Below the pieces are notes generated by a model. That model did no database searches. It worked only from the letters and a program-made list of their open reading frames with translations, and was not told the DNA's origin. The position numbers were made by a program, and so were the translations under genes. A stretch of 12,992 nucleotides of DNA from Dermatophilaceae bacterium (lineage in GTDB: Bacteria; Actinomycetota; Actinomycetes; Actinomycetales; Dermatophilaceae), in contig JABFXB010000098.1 in the NCBI GenBank assembly GCA_013361975.1, positions 1 to 12,992 of the forward strand, in the 5' to 3' direction. Shown piece by piece: positions 1 through 6,503 of the stretch. Positions within the stretch are counted from its first letter, which is position 1; each line of letters opens with the position of its first letter.

Positions 1-1351
1 CCCGGCCTTCATGCGCTCGCGCTACAAGAACTGGGTCGAGGGCCTCAACGGCGACTGGCTCATCTCGCGCCAGCGCTTCTTCGGCGTGCCCTTCCCGGTG
101 TGGTACCCCCTCGACGCCGAGGGCGAGACCGACTACGACCACCCGATCGTCGCCCCGGAGGCGAGCCTGCCGGTCGACCCGCAGACCGACGTGCCGCCCG
201 GCTACGACGAGTCGCAGCGCGGCGTGCCCGGCGGGTTCGTCGCCGACCCCGACATCATGGACACGTGGGCCACGTCGTCGCTGACGCCCCAGATCGCGGC
301 CGGCTGGCCGGTGCGCGAGGGCGCCCCGGCCGACGAGCGCCTCGGCTCCGACGAGGCGCTGTTCGCCTCGCTGTTCCCCTACGACCTGCGTCCGCAGGGC
401 CACGACATCATCCGCACCTGGCTCTTCGCCACCGTGACGCGGTCGTTCTTCGAGCACGGCGTCGCGCCGTGGCGCCACGCGGCGATCAGCGGCTGGATCC
501 TCGACCCAGACCGCAAGAAGATGAGCAAGTCCAAGGGCAACGCCGAGACGCCGGAGGACGTCGTCAAGGCCAACGGCGCCGACGCCGTGCGCTACTGGGC
601 GGCCTCCGGACGCCTGGGCACCGACGCGGCCTACGACACCGGCCAGATGAAGGTCGGCCGCCGTCTCGCGATCAAGGTGCTCAACGCGAGCAAGTTCGCC
701 CTCGGCTTCGGTGACGTGTCGGGCGACCTGCGTACTGCGGTGACGAATCCCCTTGACCTGTCGATGCTCTCGGCCCTGGCCGACGTCGTCGAGAAGGCGA
801 CGCAGGGCTTCGAGGGCTGGGACTACACCCGCTCGCTCGAGGTCACCGAGACGTTCTTCTGGACCTTCTGCGACGACTACCTCGAGCTCGTCAAGGACCG
901 CGCCTACGGCGGTCAGGGCGACGAGGCGGCGGCGAGTGCCCGCGCCGCCCTGCGACTGGCGCTCGAGACGCTGTTGCGTCTGCTCGCGCCGTTCATCCCG
1001 TACGCCACCGAGGAGGTCTGGTCGTGGTTCGGCAAGGGCTCGGTGCACCGCCAGTCCTGGCCGACGCGTGACGAGCTGCCTGCCGGCGGCGACGCGGCGG
1101 TGCTGCCCGCGGTCGGCGCCGCGCTGGCCGGCGTCCGCAAGGTGAAGTCCGAGGCCAAGGTCGGCATGCGCGCCGAGGTGCGCACCATGACCCTCGTGGC
1201 CCCCGCGGCCTCCGTCGAGCGCATCCGCGCCGCCGAGGCCGACCTGCGCGCGAGCGGCCGCATCAGCGAGCTCGCGTACGCCGAGGGCGAGTCCGTCGAG
1301 GTGCGTGACGCCGAGCTCGTCCCCGTCGAGAAGCCGGCCACCCGGGCCTGA
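1..1351 (+). CDS. valS: Valyl-tRNA synthetase, C-terminal half (partial, 5' end outside window)
   Basis: Class I aminoacyl-tRNA synthetase that charges tRNA-Val with valine in the cytoplasm. The frame is open from base 2, so the gene enters from upstream; the ATG at 11 is internal. About 449 residues are seen. The catalytic-core segment GDWLISRQRFFGVPFPVWY lies near the start, followed by DIMDTWATSSLTPQ and the signature KMSKSKGN (KMSKS at bases 518-532). After these comes an alpha-helical anticodon-binding domain with the family hallmark PFIPYATEEVW (around 990-1022). The HIGH motif and the editing domain must lie upstream. The protein ends soon after a KSEAKVGMRAEV segment and lacks the long C-terminal coiled-coil arm of E. 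coli-type enzymes. The wording of the core (DTWATSS rather than DTWFSSA, RQRFFGVPFPVWY rather than RQLWWGHRIPAWY) resembles the archaeal/rickettsial form of ValRS. Identity is secure; the subtype is from remembered motifs. Confidence 0.95.
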   Translation, partial: PAFMRSRYKNWVEGLNGDWLISRQRFFGVPFPVWYPLDAEGETDYDHPIVAPEASLPVDPQTDVPPGYDESQRGVPGGFVADPDIMDTWATSSLTPQIAAGWPVREGAPADERLGSDEALFASLFPYDLRPQGHDIIRTWLFATVTRSFFEHGVAPWRHAAISGWILDPDRKKMSKSKGNAETPEDVVKANGADAVRYWAASGRLGTDAAYDTGQMKVGRRLAIKVLNASKFALGFGDVSGDLRTAVTNPLDLSMLSALADVVEKATQGFEGWDYTRSLEVTETFFWTFCDDYLELVKDRAYGGQGDEAAASARAALRLALETLLRLLAPFIPYATEEVWSWFGKGSVHRQSWPTRDELPAGGDAAVLPAVGAALAGVRKVKSEAKVGMRAEVRTMTLVAPAASVERIRAAEADLRASGRISELAYAEGESVEVRDAELVPVEKPATRA

Positions 1352-1359
1352 GCGACACG

Positions 1360-1393
1360 TCGTTGCCGTCCCGACCTCTCGGGACGGCAACGA
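1360..1393 (+). terminator. Strong stem-loop terminator after valS
   Basis: The arms CGTTGCCGTCCCGA (1361-1374) and TCGGGACGGCAACG (1379-1392) are perfectly complementary, with one more T-A pair outside, giving a 15-bp stem with a CCTC loop. It begins 9 bases after the valS stop and lies before the next start at 1444. There is no U-tract, which is usual for actinobacterial terminators. It separates valS from the following operon. Confidence 0.85.
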
Positions 1394-1407
1394 TCCGTGC
1401 CCAATCG

Positions 1408-1443
1408 GGGTCAGCGCAGCCACGCTGGCATAGGGTTTCGCGC
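1408..1443 (+). promoter_or_regulatory. Possible promoter giving a leaderless transcript of the DUF4129 operon
   Basis: A TANNNT-type -10 element, TAGGGT, lies at 1431-1436. Seven bases later comes the ATG at 1444, so transcription would be expected to begin at or beside the start codon itself. No clear Shine-Dalgarno sequence stands before this ATG. The -35 region (about 1408-1413) is weak. The spacing is that of leaderless actinobacterial messages; the call is inference from spacing only. Confidence 0.4.
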
Positions 1444-2223
1444 ATGTCGAGGCGGGGGGTGCAGCTGACCATTGCCGGTGGCGCCGTGGTCATGGCCGCC
1501 CTGGTCGTGGCGTCCACCGGCCGCCCGGTGCCGCTGCTCGCGCGTCCCTCCGCCTTCGTGGCGACGATCCCGCCGCTGCCGACCGCCACGCCGCCACTCG
1601 CGACGACCACCCCGGCGTCGCGGACCATCACCCGGCCCCCGGCACCCTTCGACCCCTCGCCGATCCTCGTGGCGCTCGTCCAGATCCTCCTCGTCGGCAC
1701 CATCCTCGTCGTGCTCCTCGCGCTCGCGCGGCTGCTCGTCGCGCTCGTGCGCACGCCGCACGTGACCGTCCACGAGGAGCCGACCTTCGCCATCCCGCTC
1801 GTGCCGGCCGAGCTGCTCGAGGCCGCGCGCGAACGCCTGCGCGACCTCGAGTCCGGCGAGCCCCGCAACGCCATCGTCGCGGCCTGGCTCGACCTCGAGG
1901 GGTCGGCCGCGGCGACAGGCCTGCCCCGGCTGCCGGCCGAGACCTCGACCGAGTACACCGAACGGGTCATCACGGTGTGGGCGGTCGACCGCGAGCGCCT
2001 CGCCGACCTGGCGGCGCTCTACCGAGAGGCGCGCTTCTCGGCGCACCCGTTGGGTGAGGAGCACCGCTCGCGTGCGATCGGCGACCTGCGCGTGCTCATC
2101 GCCGACCTCGAGCGCGTGGCGGACGAGCAGGCGAGCGCCGACGCGGCTGCGCACGCCGACGCCCCGACCGGTGCCGGGGCCACCGCTCGCGGCACCGGAT
2201 CACCGCACCGGGAGGCGCCGTGA
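1444..2223 (+). CDS. DUF4129 domain membrane protein
   Basis: 259-residue protein. A hydrophobic stretch at residues 8-24 (signal anchor or first membrane helix) is followed by a Pro/Thr-rich linker at about 40-72. A second strong membrane helix spans about 73-102, and a cytoplasmic C-terminal domain at about 125-225 has the look of DUF4129: PRNAIVAAWLDLE, TSTEYTERV and LAALYREARFS. The last 35 residues are Ala-rich and low in complexity. The frame is open further upstream to 1363, but that extension crosses the terminator stem and reads MPSRPLG without a ribosome site, so the ATG at 1444, directly before the hydrophobic segment, is preferred. DUF4129 proteins commonly accompany MoxR and DUF58 genes, as here; their molecular function is not established. 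The stop overlaps the next GTG start as GTGA. Confidence 0.85.
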   Translation: MSRRGVQLTIAGGAVVMAALVVASTGRPVPLLARPSAFVATIPPLPTATPPLATTTPASRTITRPPAPFDPSPILVALVQILLVGTILVVLLALARLLVALVRTPHVTVHEEPTFAIPLVPAELLEAARERLRDLESGEPRNAIVAAWLDLEGSAAATGLPRLPAETSTEYTERVITVWAVDRERLADLAALYREARFSAHPLGEEHRSRAIGDLRVLIADLERVADEQASADAAAHADAPTGAGATARGTGSPHREAP

Positions 2224-2759
2224 GCGTCCGGACGTCGCGACTCGACGCGCTTCGAACCGCCCTGCGCCCGTGGAGGCGCCGGCTCCTGGGACTGGTGGCC
2301 GTTTGGGCGGGGACCGCCCTGCTGACGGCCACCCTGGGCCTGCAGCCGGACGTGCCCGGACTGCTCGCGATCCTGCTCGCCCTCGCAGTCCTCGCCTGGC
2401 AGGTGCTCGACCACACAGGCCCCCAGCACCTCACGGTCTGGCCGCTCGTCGACAGCGAGCTCGGCAACCGGGGCCGCGGCAACGACTTCCGGGTGGCCAA
2501 CCTCGCAGGTCGGCTCGAGGCCGCCGACACCAGGGGTGAGGGCCGCGAGTCGATGGTCCACGACCTGCACCTGCAGCTGCAGGCGCTCATCCGCGAACGG
2601 CTCTTCGCCAAGCACGGCATCATCGCCGAGGAGGAGCCGAAGTGGGCCCAGGGGGTCACCCCACCCGAGCTCTGGGACCTCCTCGTCGGGCTGCCGCCGC
2701 CCGACCTCTACCGTCCGCAGGTCCTCGACCCCATCCTCCGACGAATCGAGCAGTGGTGA
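2220..2759 (+). CDS. Small membrane protein of the MoxR/DUF58 operon, unknown function
   Basis: 179 residues, GTG start overlapping the preceding stop by 4 bases, which implies translational coupling. Two adjacent membrane helices are visible (about residues 22-41 and 46-64), preceded by an Arg-rich cytoplasmic N-terminus (PWRRRLL), so both ends probably face the cytoplasm. The C-terminal 115 residues are soluble and mostly helical, with a charged middle (GRLEAADTRGEGRESMVHDLHLQLQ) and a Pro-rich end (WDLLVGLPPPDLYRPQ). I do not recognise a named domain. Its fixed place between a DUF4129 gene and a moxR gene suggests that it is a membrane partner or anchor of the ATPase module. Expression as a real gene is well supported by the overlaps on both sides. 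Confidence 0.8.
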   Translation: MSVRTSRLDALRTALRPWRRRLLGLVAVWAGTALLTATLGLQPDVPGLLAILLALAVLAWQVLDHTGPQHLTVWPLVDSELGNRGRGNDFRVANLAGRLEAADTRGEGRESMVHDLHLQLQALIRERLFAKHGIIAEEEPKWAQGVTPPELWDLLVGLPPPDLYRPQVLDPILRRIEQW

Positions 2760-2761
2760 CC

Positions 2762-3760
2762 ATGACCGACCTGTCCCTGATGCCCCTCTCCCGGGTGAGC
2801 GAGCGCAGCCGCGCGGTCCTCGCCGAGGTCGGCCGGGCCGTCGTCGGCAAGGACGAGTCGCTGCGCCTCGTGCTCTCCGGCATCCTCGCCGGCGGACACG
2901 TCCTCATGGAGGACTTCCCCGGTCTCGGCAAGACGCTGGCGGCCCGCAGCTTCGCCCAGACGCTCGGGCTGGAGTTCAAGCGGGCGCAGTTCACGCCCGA
3001 CCTGCTGCCGGGTGACATCACGGGGTCGTTCATCTACGACCAGCGGGCGGGCGACTTCGAGTTCCGCGCCGGGCCGCTCTTCGCCGGGCTGCTGCTCGCC
3101 GACGAGATCAACCGCACGCCGCCGAAGACGCAGGCGGCCCTGCTCGAGGCGATGCAGGAGAAACAGGTCACCGTCGAGGGGCGCACCTTCCAGCTCCCCC
3201 GGCCCTTCCACGTGCTCGCGACCGCCAACCCCGTCGAGTACGAAGGCACCTACCCACTGCCGGAGGCCCAGCTCGACCGCTTCCTCATGCGCATCTCGTT
3301 CGGCTACCCCTCGCTCGACGAGGAGTGGCAGATCCTCGCCAACCGGATGGCGCGCCAGCAGGAGGAGCAGCAGCTCGAGGCCGTCGTCGACGCGGAGACG
3401 CTCCTGCAGATGCAGGCCGCCGTCGAGGCCACCGTCGTCGACGAGTCGGTCGGCCGCTACTGCGTCGCCCTCGCCGCGGCGACGCGCACCCACGGTGACG
3501 TCCTCATGGGCGCCTCGCCACGAGGCGCGCTCGGTCTGCTGCTCTGCTCCCGGGCGTATGCCGTCGTCGACGGACGCGACTACGTGACCCCCGAGGACGT
3601 CAAGGCCGTCGCCGCGCCGGTGCTCGCCCACCGCATCACCGTCAAACCCGAGCTCTGGATGAGCAACGCCTCCGGAGCAGCCGTCGTCGAGAGCCTCCTG
3701 CGCACCGTGGCGACGCCATCGGCCCGCGAGACCGTGGCGCCGCGCCCATCGGCGGGCTGA
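2762..3760 (+). CDS. MoxR-family AAA+ ATPase
   Basis: 332-residue AAA+ ATPase of the MoxR group, thought to act as a chaperone that remodels or activates membrane or metal-dependent protein complexes. Visible elements: Walker A EDFPGLGKT (residues 50-58, K57), Walker B LLLADEINRTPPKTQ (D114, E115), sensor 1 TAN (N156), the arginine-finger-like LDRF (R173), and the lid with sensor 2 GASPRG (R254) followed by RDYVTPEDVKAVAAPVLAHRI. Length and motif order match the family. A GTG at 2756, in frame and overlapping the previous stop as GTGA, is an equally possible start; either way the gene is coupled to its neighbour. The DUF58 gene begins 6 bases after its stop, the usual moxR-DUF58 pairing. The client of this ATPase cannot be told from sequence. 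Confidence 0.95.
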   Translation: MTDLSLMPLSRVSERSRAVLAEVGRAVVGKDESLRLVLSGILAGGHVLMEDFPGLGKTLAARSFAQTLGLEFKRAQFTPDLLPGDITGSFIYDQRAGDFEFRAGPLFAGLLLADEINRTPPKTQAALLEAMQEKQVTVEGRTFQLPRPFHVLATANPVEYEGTYPLPEAQLDRFLMRISFGYPSLDEEWQILANRMARQQEEQQLEAVVDAETLLQMQAAVEATVVDESVGRYCVALAAATRTHGDVLMGASPRGALGLLLCSRAYAVVDGRDYVTPEDVKAVAAPVLAHRITVKPELWMSNASGAAVVESLLRTVATPSARETVAPRPSAG

Positions 3761-3766
3761 GCGACC

Positions 3767-5080
3767 ATGCCCCACTGGCAGCCCCACCGCACCGCCTCGC
3801 GTCCTCTCGGCGCCTGGGAGTCCACCGCTGCGCACCAGCGGGCGATCCTCCTCGGCGCGGCCGGTGCGGTTTCCGCCGTGGTGGCCCGACGTCCCGACCT
3901 GCTCGTCATCGTCACCCCCCTCGTGGTGGCCGCCGTGTGGGGGCACCTGACCCGGCCGCGTGTCGAGGTCACCGGCACGGCCCGGCTCGGCGACACCACC
4001 CTGCGCGAGGGCTCGGTCACCGGCCTCTACGTGCGCACGACACCGGCGCTGCCCGACCTCCACGGGGTCGTCACGGTGGCGCGCGTGCCCTGGGTGGAAC
4101 GCAAGCCGTCCAGCGGCATCGCCGAGCTCGACGACGGGTCGGCCGCCATCGGCCTGCGGTCGACCCGGTGGGGCCGCCGCCGCATCGGGACGGTCAGCAT
4201 CGCCCTCGTCAGCTCGTGGGGCGCCTTCCGGGTCGGGCCCGTCGACCTGCCGGACCTCGACTGCGCCACCCTGCCCGTGCCGGCCTCGTTCGACGCGAGC
4301 GCGCCGACTCCGCATCCCCGCGGGATCGTCGGCCTCAACCGCTCCAACCGGCCCGGCTCCGGGTCGGAGTTCAACACGATCCGCCAGTTCCACCCCGGCG
4401 ACCGGCTGCGCCGCATCCACTGGCCGGTCTCGATGCGCACCGGCACCCTGCACGTCACCTCGACGTTCACCGACGAGGACGCCCACGTCTTCCTGCTCGT
4501 CGACTGCTTCAGCGACCTCGGACCCCGCGAGGGCATCGACGGGCGCCCGACGAGCCTCGACGTCACCGTGCGGGCGGCCGGCGCCATCAGCGAGCACTTC
4601 CTGCGCAGCAACGACCGGCTGACGCTGCGCACCGTCGGGGCCGCCGAGGTTCCCACCCTGGGCGTCGGCTCGGGCACCAACCACCTGCGGCGCGTCCTCG
4701 ACACGCTCGCCGCCATCGCGCCGGCCACCGAGCGCCGCGACACGGGTGAGCGCGCGATCCGTGGCGTCGACCCGATGGCGCTGTGCCTCGTGCTGTCTCC
4801 GCTCGTCGAGCCGACGATGGTGACCCTCGCCCACACGCTCGCCGCTCGCGGCATGACGGTGGTCGTCGTCGACACCTTCCCCGACCACCTGGTGCTCGAC
4901 CCGAAGAGCGTCCACCAGGCCCTCGCGTGGCGCATCCGGCTGCTCGGCCGCGAGGCCGACGTGCACAGCCTCCGGCTGCGCGGCGTCCCGGTCGTGCCGT
5001 GGCACGGCCCCGGGTCGCTCGACCACGTGCTGCGCGACATCGCCCGCAGGGCCTCCGCCCCCCGGATGGCGAGGCGGTGA
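3767..5080 (+). CDS. DUF58 domain protein, membrane anchored
   Basis: 437 residues. Two hydrophobic helices near the N-terminus (about 25-40 and 43-60) anchor it in the membrane. A beta-rich region (about 65-170) follows. The DUF58 signature then lies at about 197-226, with GSEF, IRQFHPGD, RRIHW and RTG as its conserved blocks. After it come HVFLLVDCFSD and a Rossmann-like C-terminal part, with LCLVLSPLVEP and MTVVVVDTFPDHL, that resembles a degenerate von Willebrand A fold. DUF58 genes are nearly always next to moxR, as here, and the protein is probably the direct partner of the ATPase. In the vWA-like part the first strand reads LLVDCFSDL, so a classical MIDAS DxSxS is not evident. The next gene overlaps its stop by GTGA. 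Confidence 0.92.
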   Translation: MPHWQPHRTASRPLGAWESTAAHQRAILLGAAGAVSAVVARRPDLLVIVTPLVVAAVWGHLTRPRVEVTGTARLGDTTLREGSVTGLYVRTTPALPDLHGVVTVARVPWVERKPSSGIAELDDGSAAIGLRSTRWGRRRIGTVSIALVSSWGAFRVGPVDLPDLDCATLPVPASFDASAPTPHPRGIVGLNRSNRPGSGSEFNTIRQFHPGDRLRRIHWPVSMRTGTLHVTSTFTDEDAHVFLLVDCFSDLGPREGIDGRPTSLDVTVRAAGAISEHFLRSNDRLTLRTVGAAEVPTLGVGSGTNHLRRVLDTLAAIAPATERRDTGERAIRGVDPMALCLVLSPLVEPTMVTLAHTLAARGMTVVVVDTFPDHLVLDPKSVHQALAWRIRLLGREADVHSLRLRGVPVVPWHGPGSLDHVLRDIARRASAPRMARR

Positions 5081-5667
5081 CCGTGCTCCCCCCGCCGGGC
5101 GAATCCGCCGACCACGAGCTGCACCCGGTGCGCCGCACGGTCCACTTCGGAGCCGGACCCGAGTGGTCCCTCAGCCAGCTCGGCGCGACCGCTGCGGCCA
5201 TGGCCGGAGTCCTGGTCTACCTCGGCAGCCTCTCGCGCGCCGCCGGCGGCTTCGACCCCGTCTGGTGGTCGCTCGTCCTGCTACCCCTCCTCACGATGCT
5301 CTGGGCCGGCTCGGCCGCCCCGCTGCTCTACTGGGGGCTGCTCCTCTACGGCTGGTTCACCCTCACCGCCGCGGGCAGCTTCTCGTGGTGGTCGCTGCCC
5401 GCAGCCGCCGGGTGCGCCGTCGGGCACGCGGCCACCGCACTGTCGGCGTCGTCGCCGCCGGGCGGCTCGTTCACGGCGCGCACGGGCCGCCGCTGGCTGC
5501 GGCACACGGCCATCGCCTTCCTCTCGGCGGTGCCCGTGGCGCTGCTCGCGGGGCTGCTGACCGGGCGGTCGGGCGCCGTGAGCGCCGCGGCATACGTGGT
5601 CGGCCTGCTCGGCGTGTCGGTCGCGGTGTGGCTGATGCGCACGAACCCGCCCGCGGAGCGCGACTGA
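5077..5667 (+). CDS. Polytopic membrane protein ending the MoxR/DUF58 operon
   Basis: 196 residues from the GTG at 5077, which overlaps the DUF58 stop as GTGA; the open frame continues far upstream, but only as a shadow within the DUF58 gene. A second in-frame GTG lies at 5083. After about 33 hydrophilic residues there are roughly six hydrophobic helices: about 35-52, 62-78, 82-98, 104-122, 143-161 and 167-186, with a short polar loop (SPPGGSFTARTGRRWLR) before the fifth. No catalytic motif is visible. Its place recalls the transglutaminase-like membrane proteins (TgpA type) often found downstream of DUF58, but it has no transglutaminase domain and is far too short, so it could be a reduced equivalent or an unrelated membrane component. 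Function unknown. Confidence 0.8.
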   Translation: MTVLPPPGESADHELHPVRRTVHFGAGPEWSLSQLGATAAAMAGVLVYLGSLSRAAGGFDPVWWSLVLLPLLTMLWAGSAAPLLYWGLLLYGWFTLTAAGSFSWWSLPAAAGCAVGHAATALSASSPPGGSFTARTGRRWLRHTAIAFLSAVPVALLAGLLTGRSGAVSAAAYVVGLLGVSVAVWLMRTNPPAERD

Positions 5668-5687
5668 GCCCCGCCGGAGTGCGGCGT

Positions 5688-5716
5688 TTGCGGTTCGGCG
5701 ATCCGCGACGTACGCT
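5688..5716 (+). promoter_or_regulatory. Predicted promoter of the tetR-exporter genes
   Basis: The -35 element TTGCGG (5688-5693) and the -10 element TACGCT (5711-5716) are separated by exactly 17 bases. The expected transcription start falls at about 5722-5724, inside the palindrome at 5720-5746. The elements agree with the actinobacterial TTGNNN / TANNNT pattern. This is prediction from sequence only. Confidence 0.6.
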
Positions 5717-5719
5717 TCG

Positions 5720-5746
5720 GATGAAACGAAACAGTTTCGTTTCATC
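5720..5746. promoter_or_regulatory. 27-bp perfect palindrome, probable TetR operator
   Basis: Left arm GATGAAACGAAAC (5720-5732), central A (5733), right arm GTTTCGTTTCATC (5734-5746): 13 of 13 positions match. It is AT-rich compared with its surroundings and lies just downstream of the predicted -10 element, 20 bases before the tetR ATG. Within each arm GAAACGAAAC shows a further internal repetition of GAAAC. The size and symmetry suit the operator of a TetR dimer or pair of dimers, which would block its own transcription by steric hindrance. Assignment to the adjacent TetR is inference from position. Confidence 0.8.
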
Positions 5747-5766
5747 AAGCGGAGAGTGAGGACGGC

Positions 5767-6402
5767 ATGGGCCCGGGTGCGAACACGGCAGGGGCACAGC
5801 CCGCCGGCCGCCCGCGCGTCGTCGGCGACCGCGAGGTCGAGATCCTCGAGGCGGCGATCGGCGTGCTGCGCGACCTCGGCTACGACCGGCTCACCTTCGA
5901 TGCCGTGGCCACGGCGGCTCGGGCGTCCAAGGCGACGCTCTACCGCCGCTGGCCGCACAAGCGCGACCTCGTCATCGACGCCGTGGGCCTCTTCATCGAC
6001 TGCCCGGCCGAGCAGGACCCCGACACCGGGTCCCTGCGCGGAGACCTGCTCGCCCAGGCGTGCGCCGCCGGAGGCCTCGACGACGAGGTCGTCGTCGGCA
6101 CGTGGAGCGCGCTGCTCCCCGTCATCCACCGTGAGCCGGAGCTGGCCTGCGGCATCCACGAGCGGTTCGTGGCCCCGAAGATCGCGGCCAGCCGCACGAT
6201 CTTCGAGAACGCCCGCCTGCGGGGTGAGGTGGGCGGCGACGCCGACCTCGACACCCTCCTGATGATCCTGCCGTCCCTGTCCATCCACGAGGCGCTGCTC
6301 TCGGGCAGGCGGCCGGGACCTGAACGCATCGCCGAGTTCATCGACACCGTCGTCCTCCCCGCCTGCGCCGCCACCCTCGCTCCAGCGTCCGACCAGCGCT
6401 GA
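5767..6402 (+). CDS. TetR-family transcriptional repressor
   Basis: 211 residues. The N-terminal DNA-binding domain is typical: a helix at about 22-37 (REVEILEAAIGVLRDLGY), then LTFDAVATAARASKATLYRRWPHKRDLV (43-69) holding the helix-turn-helix and the TLYRRWPHK recognition helix end. The remaining 140 residues form the helical ligand and dimer domain, whose inducer cannot be predicted. The ATG at 5767 is preceded by GAGGA at 5758-5762; an overlapping GTG at 5756 is in another frame. The N-terminus carries a disordered extension of about 20 residues. A 27-bp palindrome over the predicted transcription start points to autoregulation. The exporter gene follows after 101 bases in the same direction, with no clear promoter between, so the two are probably one transcript and the exporter a regulated target. 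Confidence 0.93.
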   Translation: MGPGANTAGAQPAGRPRVVGDREVEILEAAIGVLRDLGYDRLTFDAVATAARASKATLYRRWPHKRDLVIDAVGLFIDCPAEQDPDTGSLRGDLLAQACAAGGLDDEVVVGTWSALLPVIHREPELACGIHERFVAPKIAASRTIFENARLRGEVGGDADLDTLLMILPSLSIHEALLSGRRPGPERIAEFIDTVVLPACAATLAPASDQR

Positions 6403-6503
6403 CGCGACGCACGACACCAGCACGCCGCCGAGCGCCGATCCCGCACGCCCTGATTCCCGCATCCACCCGCACGCCCCGACGCGTGCTCCCGAGAGGAACC
6501 CCC

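Noticed and set aside
2708..5026. A very long open frame on the minus strand opposite the MoxR and DUF58 genes.
   Set aside because: It is an antisense shadow produced by GC-rich codons. The protein is low in complexity (Arg, Gly, Asp, Glu, Val) and without motifs, while the plus strand carries clear family signatures.
6403..6503. Possible separate promoter or second TetR operator before the exporter gene.
   Set aside because: No palindrome like the one at 5720-5746 and no convincing -35/-10 pair is present; only the ribosome site at 6491-6498 stands out.
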